Shown here in pieces: positions 31,901 to 42,000 of a stretch of 64,000 nt of DNA. This stretch comes from Edolisoma coerulescens (lineage: Eukaryota > Chordata > Aves > Passeriformes > Campephagidae): assembly GCA_013397115.1 (NCBI GenBank), contig VWZW01006278.1, forward strand, positions 310,001-374,000. Direction: 5' to 3'. The position numbers were made by a program, and so were the translations under genes. The notes below the pieces were generated by a model. It saw nothing but the letters and a program-made list of their open reading frames with translations, made no database searches and was not told the origin of the DNA. Position 1 is the first letter of the stretch. The number at the start of each line of letters is the position of its first letter.

Positions 31901-34669
31901 TTTCTGATTCAAGTGGCATTGTCTTCCCCTCGACTTCTGAAAAAAGCCTAATGCTGTGCTTACTTCCTACAGTGTGTCCATGTTATGGTCTAAAACCAAC
32001 ATAGTTTTAAAAATTCTACATGTATGTACTTCTGCCTTGCAGGGTAGATTAAATATATGCTAGATGCAATGCCAATTACAGTTTTAACAATGTGAGAAGT
32101 TCTAGTAGAAAACACTACCCAAGAACTGACTTCTCCTATAGCACTGTTTTTCGTTTCTTACAACAAATTCAAACCTAAATGAAGCACTACTACCATTTGG
32201 TTAAATAGAAATTTGCCTGTGTATTTAGTCTGTCATTTAAATGTTTACTCTCACTGCAGTATTTGCAGCGCTGAAGAAAACTTGCAAAAGTAATTAAATT
32301 TGATATCCCTTCACAAAATTCTACAGAAGACAGACTTTGCTTTATTGGCATCAACAAAAGTTGGAGTCTGTTCATATATATATACATATATATGTGCAAT
32401 GATGATTCACAAAATGGCAAAGGAATAAAACATGATCTGGCTCTTCATGATTTATGATTTTTACTGCATTAGTGTCTTCTCACTTTTGCCTGCCAGTGGT
32501 ATTTTCTTACTACTTCTTGCTTGCCTTAGTTCATGTATCACTGAACTATATTCACTAACTTATAAGCAAAGGTTGTCTAAAGTAAGATTTGATAAAATAC
32601 AAGAAACATTTTCAAATTAGTTTAGTAAACTCACATGCATATGACACCAGAATTTGTGCCTGGTTCCTACCAGGTTTATGCCTGCCCAGTTTCATCTGTA
32701 ACTCAATTTTAGAGCTTAAAAGAAAATTGTTACTGTAAAGAAATGAAGACTCTCTGAACATTATCTCTCCCTTCCACCCCACTGAGCATCTCCCATGTAA
32801 ATCACTACTATCGGAAATCTTAAGAGCAAATCTTTCTGATCAATACAAAATGTTTTTCATGTTGCTTACAATTACATCCTGCCTGTTGTGATCAGATGGA
32901 CGTACCTCCTGTGCCTTTTTTGCTAATTCTCTTTGAATTTTTCTTTTCTCAATCATATCTTGTTCAATTCTACGCTTTCTTTCTTCTTCCGTTCTTTTTC
33001 TTTCTTCTTCTTGCCTTTGCTTCTCCATTTCTTCAAACTTGCCTTTAACGGTTCCTGTGGACATGAAATGCACAGCTCAGCAGTTCCATCTCATACTCAC
33101 CCAGTGAATTCTGTGGCCTTGAAAGTCAGGTCTCTCTTACCTATCAGCTTTGGAACATAACCCTTTTCTATTTTAGATAGTTTGGTGTCATCGTCTTCAT
33201 CAGATCCAAGCAGTTCCTTCATCTAGTTGATGAAACACAGAAAACAAACTGTCTTTATAACTTAAATGAAATCCCAATATTACTGTCTTAAAATAATGTG
33301 AATAGATTTTCAGATATAATATTAAATATTAAAATAACACAAAGTATTAGCAAAGAAAATAACCTCCTGCTTTCTCCTGTTCCATTCTCTCTCTCTAACA
33401 TATTGTTCTTTTCTTCTTTGCTTTTCATCTCTAGATCTCCTTTGATTTCTTTCTTCCCTTGCTTTCTGCATAGCTTCAAATTTATCCTTTACATCACCCT
33501 TGTGAAGCTTGGGCACATAGGACTTTTGGACGGGTTTAGATGAAGAAAGCAGAATCTTGGTGAAGATATAGAAGAAATGAAGATAAGAAAAAGAAAGTTG
33601 AAACAGATGGACAGAAATAATCTGATAGGTTGGATTAGAAAGAATGTAAGAACATAAAACAGAAGTGCAGTTGATATTTTGAACTTTGTGCCATGAGCCA
33701 TCATCAGTTAAGCATCATTGTATTTGTTCATAAACAGTCATAAATACTAAAATACCCAAAACAAAATTCAGCATTATATTAAACTATTAAATTAGATACA
33801 GATTTATATTGTTGCTTTCGATCTTAAGCAGTCACCAAAGAGACTCTCCGCCCCTAACATTTAGAAGAGCTATAAAGACATAGATCTATGATACAATACG
33901 TATGGGGGGGAGGGTTTCTGCAACACTTCAACAGCCATCTATAGTTTTTAAATAAACAATAGTATTTCTTAATTTAAAACTTCCAATACATTATATGCTT
34001 ACTTTTTTTAATACTTAGAGAAAACCAGAAGTCCAGTGATTTTATGTTATGAAGTGCAAAGATCGCTGCACTATCAGGGCTCTGATGCTGATACAGCAAA
34101 TGGACAGTTCTTTGCCAGTGATTACTCTGTGGGTGTCCAAACACCAAAGGTTCCCACTTTCAGAACTACTGTGAAGTTTTCTCTTTTTACAGTGATGGCA
34201 ACAGGAATGTTCTCTATAAAGTAATACTGAGAAAACTGGCTAAAAATACTCCATGTTTCATATTTTTCCACCTTCCAGAAGTTTTTGTTCCTGCTGCTCA
34301 GTAAGTCTATGTAGAAGAAATATTTGAAGTAGCCTAGTATATTTACAGTTTAGAATCAGATGTAAATGTTGCCCAGAATTTCACCACCAGCATTTAAAGC
34401 TTCTTCATATTTTGTTGCCTTTATTTTGCCCTCCTCCTTCATGTTTTTCTAATAAGAACGTAATTCACAGATTCCATCAAATCTTAAGCTACTTACAAAT
34501 CCCCTTTCATTGTCTAAAAATAATGGCAATACCAGCAGACTTCCAGTATAATTGTCTTTTACAATTATTTGTAACTATTATTTTTGCAAGTATCAGTTGT
34601 AAATTCTTACATAGCCTTGATTACTTTGAAATTGGTACATACCTCAGTTTTCTGTGCAATGTCATTCAT
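19562..34669 (-). CDS. NEXN: NEXN, nexilin F-actin-binding protein, complete coding region
   Basis: Sarcomeric Z-disc and junctional-membrane protein that binds F-actin; variants cause cardiomyopathy in humans. Coding exons from the start: 34643-34669, 33364-33555, 33141-33222, 32906-33054, 31521-31562, 30203-30397, 29950-30123, 27408-27593, 23302-23499, 21779-22000, 20519-20704, 19562-19930. They total 2022 bases, 673 residues plus stop, against about 675 in human. Start: MNDIAQKTE, with A at -3. Residues 10-551 are charged, E/K/R-rich helix or coiled coil built of degenerate repeats (G-K-x-K-x-x-F-E-x-x plus a QR/EEE block). Residues about 578-671 are an I-set Ig domain with the TWWFEG tryptophan and the YMCKAVNN Y-x-C motif. 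All junctions keep frame and most exons are phase 0 at both ends. The exon-6 repeat has Ser where others have Phe. Confidence 0.97.
19931..20518 (-). other. NEXN: NEXN intron with antisense CR1 fragment
   Basis: A 588-bp intron between the last two coding exons. The CR1 fragment at 20218-20340 occupies its middle. Nothing else is recognised. Confidence 0.9.
20218..20340 (+). mobile_element. CR1 LINE 3' end fragment
   Basis: A plus-strand CR1 tail with the diagnostic phrases GGCCAGGTTGGATGGAGC, GAGCAACCTGATCTA, GGTGTCCCTGCC and AAGGTCCCTTCAACCCAAACC, and a decayed ATTCTTTGATT octamer end. It is a 5'-truncated copy about 120 bp long. It lies antisense in the last NEXN intron. No coding remains. 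Confidence 0.93.
20519..20704 (-). CDS. NEXN: NEXN exon: repeat unit before the Ig exon
   Basis: The acceptor is CCCCAAG and the donor is AAG|GTATAA. Sixty-two codons in phase 0 (residues 490-551) run from DENVDVTPAKKSEAPFTHK through [19 protein letters not shown] to DAALQK. The region is nearly identical to mammalian nexilin as recalled. Confidence 0.96.
20705..21778 (-). other. NEXN: NEXN intron
   Basis: A 1.07-kb intron. I see no repeats, RNA genes or coding signals in it. Confidence 0.85.
21779..22000 (-). CDS. NEXN: NEXN exon: coiled coil ([20 protein letters not shown])
   Basis: The acceptor is TGAACAG (cag 22003-22001) and the donor is GAG|GTAAGT. Seventy-four codons in phase 0 (residues 416-489) run from LEEESETFELSKEYEELMK to EREAEKFQE. 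Confidence 0.96.
22001..23301 (-). other. NEXN: NEXN intron
   Basis: A 1.3-kb A+T-rich intron with nothing recognised. Confidence 0.85.
23302..23499 (-). CDS. NEXN: NEXN exon: repeat unit [15 protein letters not shown]
   Basis: The acceptor is CAGCAG (ends 23500). The donor CAG|GTTTGT is weak. Sixty-six codons in phase 0 (residues 350-415) start VLDDESPEMFKTFSQESL and end LRQEMGQ. Using the CAG three bases earlier would add one Gln. Confidence 0.95.
23500..27407 (-). other. NEXN: NEXN 3.9-kb intron
   Basis: Largest of the internal NEXN introns. Its short open frames on both strands carry no recognisable domains, and I identified no repeat family. Confidence 0.8.
27408..27593 (-). CDS. NEXN: NEXN exon: repeat unit [16 protein letters not shown]
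   Basis: The acceptor is TTTAAG (ends 27594) and the donor is ATG|GTATGG. Sixty-two codons in phase 0 (residues 288-349) start INEDGDEESENAVKEFR and end FAEARKNM. Confidence 0.96.
27594..29949 (-). other. NEXN: NEXN intron
   Basis: A 2.4-kb A+T-rich intron. Nothing was identified. Confidence 0.8.
29950..30123 (-). CDS. NEXN: NEXN exon: repeat unit [16 protein letters not shown]
   Basis: The acceptor is TTACACAG (ends 30124) and the donor is ATG|GTGAGT. Fifty-eight codons in phase 0 (residues 230-287) start GENEHSETQEPLSPGK and end FEEARQRM. The preceding intron is only 79 bp (30124-30202). Confidence 0.96.
30203..30397 (-). CDS. NEXN: NEXN exon: diverged repeat unit
   Basis: The acceptor is TTTTGGACAG (ends 30398) and the donor is AAG|GTAAAC. 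Sixty-five codons in phase 0 (residues 165-229) start EGDDSLLVTVVPVK and end KEPKCLSFVK. The repeat core reads PGKMKINSENTGKERAEQ: Ser replaces the conserved Phe, and the E/R block is shorter than in mammals. Confidence 0.94.
30398..31520 (-). other. NEXN: NEXN intron
   Basis: A 1.1-kb A+T-rich intron with nothing recognised. Confidence 0.85.
31521..31562 (-). CDS. NEXN: NEXN 42-bp mini-exon
   Basis: Too short for an open-frame screen. It was found by homology to the mammalian IEDINNTGTESASE segment. The acceptor is TTTAATAG (ends 31563) and the donor is GAG|GTAATC. It encodes IDDFNNTGTESAAE (residues 151-164), phase 0 at both ends, so it can be skipped without loss of frame. Confidence 0.93.
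31563..32905 (-). other. NEXN: NEXN intron with TA microsatellite
   Basis: A 1.3-kb intron. It has a short TATATA/CATATA run at about 32375-32395 and nothing else recognised. Confidence 0.85.
32906..33054 (-). CDS. NEXN: NEXN exon: repeat unit [15 protein letters not shown]
   Basis: The acceptor is GTCCACAG (ends 33055) and the donor is GAG|GTACGT. It completes a split Gly and encodes residues 101-150, ending RELAKKAQE. The strongly basic/acidic pattern belongs to the N-terminal actin-binding half. Confidence 0.96.
33141..33222 (-). CDS. NEXN: NEXN exon: acidic segment MKELLGSDEDDDT
   Basis: The acceptor is CAACTAG (ends 33223) and the donor is ATAG|GTAAGA. Twenty-seven codons plus one base (residues 74-100) end GYVPKLI. 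The introns on both sides are short (86 and 141 bp). Confidence 0.95.
33364..33555 (-). CDS. NEXN: NEXN exon: first repeat unit [15 protein letters not shown]
   Basis: A long pyrimidine tract leads to the acceptor CACCAAG (ends 33556). The donor GAG|GTTATT is unusual but keeps frame. Sixty-four codons in phase 0 (residues 10-73) start ILLSSSKPVQKSYVPKL and end NRRKQE. Confidence 0.95.
33556..34642 (-). other. NEXN: NEXN intron
   Basis: A 1.1-kb intron between the first two coding exons. Nothing was identified. Confidence 0.85.
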
Positions 34670-34724
34670 GGTTACTGGATTGTGCTCTGCACCTGCTATG
34701 TTTAAGATGGCTTTCAGTTTCTAC
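34643..34724 (-). CDS. NEXN: NEXN first coding exon (start at 34669) with 5'UTR
   Basis: The ATG is at 34669-34667 and encodes MNDIAQKTE (mammals: MNDISQKAE). The donor is GAG|GTATGT. The 5'UTR part reaches back to 34724, where TTTCAG forms an acceptor, so at least one noncoding exon lies upstream. The bases before ATG (AACC) give A at -3. Confidence 0.9.
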
Positions 34725-34989
34725 CTGAAAGAAACAGTTGTAGTTATATTCCTTTCTTTTCCTTTTAAATGATGCTTTAACCATCTTCCTGTAAATAAGT
34801 TTGCATAGGCTGAAATTGATGTATCACAATTTCACTTGGTCCTCTGAGGTTTCTGAAGACATGAATAGGTTCCAAGTATGCCACAGTAATTAAAAGAACA
34901 AGCTTATGATTCACTATTCATGCTCATAACTCCTCTATATAGTCCTACACACTGGGTTTTAATTTCCATTTAAAAAAAACCAAACAACT

Positions 34990-35330
34990 TGGAGCCGAAC
35001 TCTGGCTGCCCCGGCTGGCTGTTGCGAAGCCGCTGTTCCGCTGCCCGCGGCAGCCGAGGGAGCGCCCCGCAGCTCCGGGCCGAGCCGGGAGCCGGGGCTG
35101 CGGCCGCGGGAGCTTTGCCAGAGCCGGGGCCGGGAGCCCGCGGCCTCCCCGCGCTGCTGCTCGGCCTCTGCGCGGCTGCGGGAGCCGGGATGGGCTGGGG
35201 GATGGGCTGGGGGAGATGGGCTGGGGGAGCCCCCGCGTGCCACAGGGGCAGGGAAGGCTCTGCCCTTCAGCCAACGCACGACAGCAAAGTAATGCTCTCC
35301 CTTCTCCGAGGGCTGTTCTCCAGGGAAAAG
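34990..35330. promoter_or_regulatory. GC-rich, CpG-dense block upstream of NEXN coding exon 1
   Basis: About 340 bp of very GC-rich sequence with many CpGs and sharp edges inside A+T-rich intron. It lies 270 bp upstream of the NEXN ATG exon on the minus strand, so an alternative promoter or enhancer is possible. It contains a G-rich tandem repeat (35188-35228). Open frames across it look like base-composition artefacts. Confidence 0.45.
35188..35228 (+). repeat. G-rich tandem repeat (ATGGGCTGGGGG units)
   Basis: Three imperfect units of ATGGGCTGGGGG, one with a 2-base spacer. The G-runs could fold as a G-quadruplex on the plus strand. Confidence 0.85.
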
Positions 35331-38300
35331 TAGTGCTGAAACCTATGAAATGGGGTAGGTAAGCCACATACAGATACAGTATTTATATAATTTGTGATCT
35401 GCAAGTTGCATAGCATTTTTTTGAAGGAAAATTGTTAGAAATTTTAAAGTACGCTGTTTATTAGGAAGCTAACAGAAAGGCACTTTTTCTTCTTTTTTAT
35501 TTTCTTCTAAACTTCAGGTCTATCAGAGCTTGTGGGAGGAAGGAAATCATGATGTGACTCCAGTGCTACCACTGTCTGTATTGTATCGATCCTCTGAGTC
35601 CTAGGAAAGCCTAAAAACTCAGTGTGCCAAACACGGTGCAAATAAGGGCTCAAAGATTTGAAGTAAAAATGCTGGAAAAGTAGCTTACCACTGGAAGGGA
35701 CTTCTCACTTGTGGTTTAGAGGAACTGAAGTCAGGGTTTTTCATGATAGGAAAGTTAAGCTCTTATTCTTAAACTTCTCTAATTCTTAATTGCAAACAGA
35801 TTATAAACACAGAAGCATTTATGTGGTTTTAAAAATAATTGATACTAAGAGCTGTTTTCATGTAAACTCTTCAAAAATACACCAACATCACCAACGCTCA
35901 CCAGTACTGCTGTAGGTTCACAGATGGAATGGGATTCTAAGGTATCTTGGGATGTTTTTCCCAATGAAAGCAGTCACAACATATGAAACAAGAGCACTTA
36001 GCTACAAACACTTGCCCTGATTTACAAATTCTAAACTCTTCAAATCTGGCTTCAACAGAGATGTTCTGGAGAGTACTTTGGTTTTCCCTTTCAACAAGTT
36101 AGTATGGAAAGTCACACCACCCCCACCCCACTCCCTCATTTGTAGACTGATAGGAATCCAAGGCATTTCAGTTTCTCACTTGTGAACACATGAACATATA
36201 ATCAGTAAGTGGCAGTTCCTATTGAGATTGTTTCAGGTCAGCAATAACATGTTAGAGTTGTGTGGAGTCTAGAAAGGCAGATAATTGCATCAGCATTCTG
36301 TAGCCTCAAGGTCCCTATAGGCTTTACCATACACTTGTCCACTGGGCAGGATTTGCAGGTCTCTGTAAGCTTTAGCTGACTTCTGTGCATGTAAGTAAAA
36401 TCCCCACTGTGATCAGTATAACCTTAAAACTACTTAAAATCTTTTGACTTCCTTATTTTTATAAGCAGGTCTTAGAGAAAGTTCTCTCCTCTTCTTTTGC
36501 TACCCTGCTCTTTTAATGGCTCCTTCCCCACTTGGGGCTGGCAACCTTTAGCCTTGAACTTAACAAACAGCAGCTGACTCAAAGGTTTACTGCAGGAACC
36601 CATCAGAAAACAAAGGATTGTCATGAATTGGTGCAATCCTTAGACTGAGGTGGCCTGGGACATAGAGACCTTTTACCCTTGACATGGGGCTGGAGCAGAG
36701 AAGGAAGATTCACAGATAATCTGACACAAGAAATTCTGTTTCACCTCAACACCTCAAGGTAAGGCTACCACTAATCTTGACCGCAGCAATGTACCACATG
36801 CATAGGGCTTCATTCTAAAGTAATTTGAAAACTGACTATTCCAAAGTCTGGTTTTTTATGTGCAATTAATTGTAAGAGGAAGATGATGTTCATGAGTCAG
36901 GACTTTGTCTTGAACCTGTCTGATATCTCCAATTACCTGAACCTCTTGACAGTGGGATAACAAATCCCAAACTTTCCCTAAAAGTGCGAATGTTGGAAGA
37001 AATTTTCTTTGCAAATTCCTGCTGTCTGAACTTCCAAAAATAGTGCCAATCCAACAGGTTGTGGGCTTTCAAGATGGCAGATATATTTCTGCCATTTGGA
37101 ATACTGCCATATCTGCTATTACTTTAGGCTACTTTCCAGTTCATTGGCATCACTAACTCTTAATACGTTTGAAGGTTAGCCAGCTGGCTCTAAGGCATTT
37201 TGCCTCTGCAGGTCATCCTACCTCCACCTCTGATGCTAAAAGATACAGGTACAAAGCACCAGCGCATTGCTAAACACGATACCACCCCTGTTTGCACTTC
37301 CATCCCTCTCCATGGCCATTAAACCTTGAGCAGGACCGGCAGCTGGACCCTGCCTCGGGCACCCCTCAGGGCAGAGGAGTCATTTCCGATCAAGACAATA
37401 CAAAATCTTTGGGAAAATAAGAAGCACTCCTTGAGCTTTGGGCTGGGTCTGTGAGGCAGTGACGGCAGCTTCAGGAACAACCACTGTGGACTGAAGCTCC
37501 TTTGAACCTGCCTCACCATTAGGAGAGGCTCACAGTCAATGAATTGTTGCTGAGAAAGCCCAAGTGGCTACATCAGAAGTCCTGGCACCTACAAATCATG
37601 GAAGAACAGTGCCTTCCTATTCTGCAAAAGTATGCAGTAATAGATTTTCCAACCCAAGAAACCTTGACCTATTAATTCCCTTTTAGATGAACTAGTTATA
37701 TTTTTAAGTTGTGCATTTATACGTATGTATTCTTGTTTTGTATTTTCCCAGAGTTCATCTAATAAAAGCAATTCTTACTTTTTGAGACAACACGAGTCTT
37801 CCTGCTCAGTTGCTTACTTCAGAAACTATTTCTCCTATTACGAAGCTGTCCAATCTTAATATTCAGCCTCATCTTTTATTTCTGAAGATCAACATACCTC
37901 AGCAGAAGCTGTAAGAGCTCCTCACTGAAGCTTCCTGCTCAAAAAAAATCCCAGATTATAATTTTGAACATAACCATGATCAAAAAATTAGTTCAGCTTG
38001 TTACCCTTTGCACACCCAGTCTCATCATTCCAGCATTCACCTGACGATAGTGTAATTTCTTTTCTCTCCACATTGTACCTTTCCTACAATGAAATGACAT
38101 ATCTTTGATATGTTGATAATGTTCATCTGGTGTTATAATGTTTATACTGAAAGTACCAGACTACAGGGCCCCTTTGAAAGGTCCACTCCTCAAGAAAAAT
38201 TTATCCTGCATCCAGTGTTCAGTGGTTGTACCTCTGGAACTGGAAGGAAGAGAAAATGCCATTAGACTTGACTGGCTGTCATGCAGAGAGGGATCTCTAA

Positions 38301-41151
38301 GTTCAAGTGGAAATTTAATACAAACCAATGATACATAGGAAACTAGGCAGCAGATTAGAAATATTCTGTAAAAAAATAAATTACTGTTTTCAAACATCTT
38401 ACTCATTTACTGTAAATGGACAAGCAATCACCTCTGAGATGCCTTGACCTGTTATGATCATAGCACTTTTTCAACTCCTCATGCAGCCTTCCTAAAATCT
38501 TACTTCAGGCAAAAAAAGTCAAAAAAGAAAACCATTCAGGGGACACAGAAAGTTTGATGGCTCTGAAGTCCCAAAATCCATCTCCTTAAATTTAATTAAT
38601 TTCCATTTCTGAAAGCAGGTCAGAGTCCTCAATTGATCAAAAAAAGTTGTGCAGCTTTAACCAGATTAAAAAAAAAAAACAAAAACCTTCCCATAAACAA
38701 TAAAATTCCCTTTCTTTAAAAATATTCTTGTTTGTCAGGGGCATGATAAACATCCTCACATGAGACACAGAAAATACCAGCACTTCCCTGAACAGAACAC
38801 CACTCGTTACAATAGGAGTATGAAGTCAAGACTTTAAAAAAAGGTCCTGTTCCTCTGTGATTTCTCCTTTCGGGAGGCCCCCTGCTCTCCTACTGGGTCC
38901 TGAGAGTTATAAATAAGCCCTTCATGGCACAGTCTAAGTTACATTTACCATCTGTCTCCTCTTTGTGATCTACTTGCAGGGAAGACTCCATTATATAAGG
39001 AAACCATACTGTGAGAGCTGGAAACTCACTGCTTGCAGCCAAAGCACCAGGCAGAGGCAAGCACCGTCCACAGCACTGAAATGTTTAACAAAATATTGAA
39101 CAGAACTGGAAAGAGGAGGGGAAATGGTCATCACTTATGTCCTCCCTGTAACTGGTCTGGAATGACACTACCAGTTGTTGGACCAAATTACAGATACTGA
39201 AGTAGATACTAAAATTATCGTGCACAGGGGAAGATCCTGAGCTGGCATCAACCATCAGCTCCACTGAAGCCAGTGAGTTATGACAATTGATACCAGCTGT
39301 CTAAATGTCACGATTTGTATAAATACAAAATGCAAAACTACTTCCACTCACTTGTATTTCCTTCATTAAGTCTTTGTAATTAAAGACCAGAATGCTTACC
39401 CAGCAAGTGACCCAGATAATTTCATTTCAAACACAATCTTTTCCTCAATCCTTGAATTTATCACACTTCAATATTTATTCAGAGTCCCATTTTGTTGTAG
39501 AATAGTCCTTGCAGGTAGGGTGTCATTTATAAAAACATTATAAAGGATGCCTAAGTTTTATATAGCTATAAACCCTCCTAATGCAACAGTGCCATTCAGC
39601 CCAGCTGTTAAAAAAATGTAATCACCCTTCTCTGTACAAAAGATCTGTTGATTCCTTACTCTCTTCACATGCTGTTGTGGGGTACCCAAGCTCCAGAGCA
39701 AATGTGGTGGGGGTTCAGAGACTGCTCTGGTAATGGGGAAGTCCTGCTGGGATCTTCCAGCCCATGATTTCACGTTCCATGGTATCTGCTGATCCTAATT
39801 GCAAGTGGCAGTAAATTGTGAACTGAGGTCCCCAAGAGAAAAATCGGTATATTTTGCCCCATGCCACAGTTCCTCCATTCCCTGCTGTGTCGTGGCAGCT
39901 GAAGATGAACCATATGCTTTGTTGACTTCAAAGATCAGGGTAATCCAAATACTGGACATGAGGCATTATTGCAATTTGTATCTTCCCTGCTGACAGGACA
40001 CAGCCTTTCTGCCTCTTCTCAGAAATGCTCTTGGCCAACTCAGATTGAAGCAGGGATGGTCACCCACAGTGGTCATGGCCCGAGCTCTGCCTCCACCACA
40101 AAGGAGAGGTCTCCAGGGCTTCCTAGAGATACGCTGCTGCTTCCCCTTGAGCAGCCCTACCCTGCTGGTGGTGCTGATGCCTGTAAAAGCTGGATCACGT
40201 GTAGCCCCTTCACCTGAGCAGGTATGGGTGCCTTCAGTGCAGGGGTCGCTTCCACTGCCTCCTGCACTGCTCTCCCAATGCCAGGAGCTTTCCCTGCTGC
40301 CTCCCCACAGCCAGTCTGACCACTGCACTTGTCCTCCTTAAAAGAGATTTCAAAGCTGGATAACCACGTAAATGCTTGCCTGACTTCTTTCACTGAGAAA
40401 ACTACTCATCTAATATATTCAAAACGCAGTTAGAGAAAGTATTCCTTACTAATGTCTCAAACCATCTCCCCAGCTTTTGTAGTTCACCAGACTCTGCTTT
40501 CTACATATACCAGTCATATTCTCATACTTCTGCATGCTCCTTAATTGATACAGTTGGCCCTCCTATAAGGCTAATTATAATTCATCATTTCATTTCATTG
40601 CACAATTTCCTAGATCTGATGCCTCTTAAGACATGAGAGCTAAGGTTAAGAGTATAATGTTTTCTACCATACAGCTATTTGCTGATTAATTTTTGAAATT
40701 CTGACATGCTTCATTAAACATGCTTTTTGGACATTTGTTGGTTTAAAAGAAGCCCTTATTTACCGAAAACAAACGTGATAATAAATAGTTTGCAGGCTGT
40801 CACAGAAGCCAAATATTTTCTTCCAAGCCACTCTGTTTTACCGCCATCACTTCAGAGTGAAGCAGAACCAATGGACGCACTCAGTGTGCCCTCGCTGCTG
40901 GAGACCACACCAACAAAACTGAACTCCTCCGCATGTAGACACGCGGTTTATGAAAATCGGGGATTTACGGGATTTTAAACTAACTTTTATGAGCCGCACA
41001 TCACCCACCGCGGGTCCCTCACGGCAGGGCGGGACGGCCCTCCCGGGCTCCGCGTCCCCCGGGCCGCCTCAGCGGGGCGGCGGCGGGCAGAGCCCCGCGC
41101 GCGGCTGCGCCTTCGCTTAAACCGCTGCGGTCGCGCCCGGCCCCGGCCCCG

Positions 41152-41750
41152 NNNNNNNNNNNNNNNNNNNNNNNNNNNNNNNNNNNNNNNNNNNNNNNNN
41201 NNNNNNNNNNNNNNNNNNNNNNNNNNNNNNNNNNNNNNNNNNNNNNNNNNNNNNNNNNNNNNNNNNNNNNNNNNNNNNNNNNNNNNNNNNNNNNNNNNNN
41301 NNNNNNNNNNNNNNNNNNNNNNNNNNNNNNNNNNNNNNNNNNNNNNNNNNNNNNNNNNNNNNNNNNNNNNNNNNNNNNNNNNNNNNNNNNNNNNNNNNNN
41401 NNNNNNNNNNNNNNNNNNNNNNNNNNNNNNNNNNNNNNNNNNNNNNNNNNNNNNNNNNNNNNNNNNNNNNNNNNNNNNNNNNNNNNNNNNNNNNNNNNNN
41501 NNNNNNNNNNNNNNNNNNNNNNNNNNNNNNNNNNNNNNNNNNNNNNNNNNNNNNNNNNNNNNNNNNNNNNNNNNNNNNNNNNNNNNNNNNNNNNNNNNNN
41601 NNNNNNNNNNNNNNNNNNNNNNNNNNNNNNNNNNNNNNNNNNNNNNNNNNNNNNNNNNNNNNNNNNNNNNNNNNNNNNNNNNNNNNNNNNNNNNNNNNNN
41701 NNNNNNNNNNNNNNNNNNNNNNNNNNNNNNNNNNNNNNNNNNNNNNNNNN
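41152..41750. other. Assembly gap (599 N)
   Basis: A run of N inside the CpG island, probably dropped because of extreme GC content. NEXN noncoding exon 1 and its donor may lie in or beside it. Open frames that run through it are meaningless. Confidence 0.99.
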
Positions 41751-41827
41751 GCAGCCCCGGCGCGCCGCTGCCCCCGGCCCCGCACGCAGGGAGCGCTCCG
41801 CTGCGCTGGCTCTGCCGGCCCGCGGGG

Positions 41828-41834
41828 TTTTATA
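41828..41834 (-). promoter_or_regulatory. NEXN: Candidate NEXN TATA box
   Basis: The minus strand reads TATAAAA, within GGTATAAAACCCCG, in otherwise GC-rich sequence. Transcription would start near 41800 and run toward NEXN. The position, with muscle-type sites just upstream, supports a NEXN promoter. Confidence 0.6.
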
Positions 41835-41867
41835 CCTACGGCGGTCCGGTCCCGGGTCGGTTAATGG

Positions 41868-41873
41868 CACATG
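41868..41873 (-). promoter_or_regulatory. NEXN: E-box near the candidate NEXN TATA box
   Basis: CACATG (CANNTG class) 34 bp upstream of the TATA box. It is a possible site for myogenic bHLH factors. A short motif like this is weak alone. Confidence 0.35.
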
Positions 41874-41885
41874 GAGAGCGATCAA

Positions 41886-41895
41886 CTAATAATAG
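41886..41895 (-). promoter_or_regulatory. NEXN: MEF2-consensus site upstream of NEXN
   Basis: CTAATAATAG on plus, CTATTATTAG on minus: a full match to YTAWWWWTAR on both strands, 52 bp upstream of the TATA box. MEF2 drives many sarcomere genes, which fits NEXN expression in heart and skeletal muscle. Confidence 0.6.
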
Positions 41896-42000
41896 TAATG
41901 TGACAGTTCGCTGATGGAGCGGGGAGGAATCTCCCTAGTGCCAGACGGCGAGAGGCAGAGCGCGGTGGCTCAAAGCAGCGCCTGTCGCTGGGAACTTTAC

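Larger units (their letters stand above)
34725..41790 (-). other. NEXN: NEXN first intron (about 7 kb)
   Basis: Sequence between the first coding exon and the candidate promoter. It holds a GC-rich block (34990-35330), a milder GC-rich patch (about 40040-40340) and half of the promoter CpG island. The exon-1 donor was not identified and may lie in the N gap. Confidence 0.6.
40990..42000. promoter_or_regulatory. NEXN: CpG island at the NEXN 5' end, broken by N gap
   Basis: GC-rich, CpG-dense sequence on both sides of the N run. It contains the TATA, E-box and MEF2 elements listed separately. It is the only promoter-like region between MIGA1 and NEXN, so it is assigned to NEXN by position. Confidence 0.7.

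Noticed and set aside
34945..35367. 140-codon minus and 114-codon plus open frames in the GC-rich block
   Set aside because: Open on both strands because of high GC; Pro/Ala/Arg-rich with no domain. Composition artefact.
41019..41885. 288-codon minus-strand open frame across the N gap
   Set aside because: Most of it is N translated as X; the ends are GC-rich promoter sequence. Not a gene.
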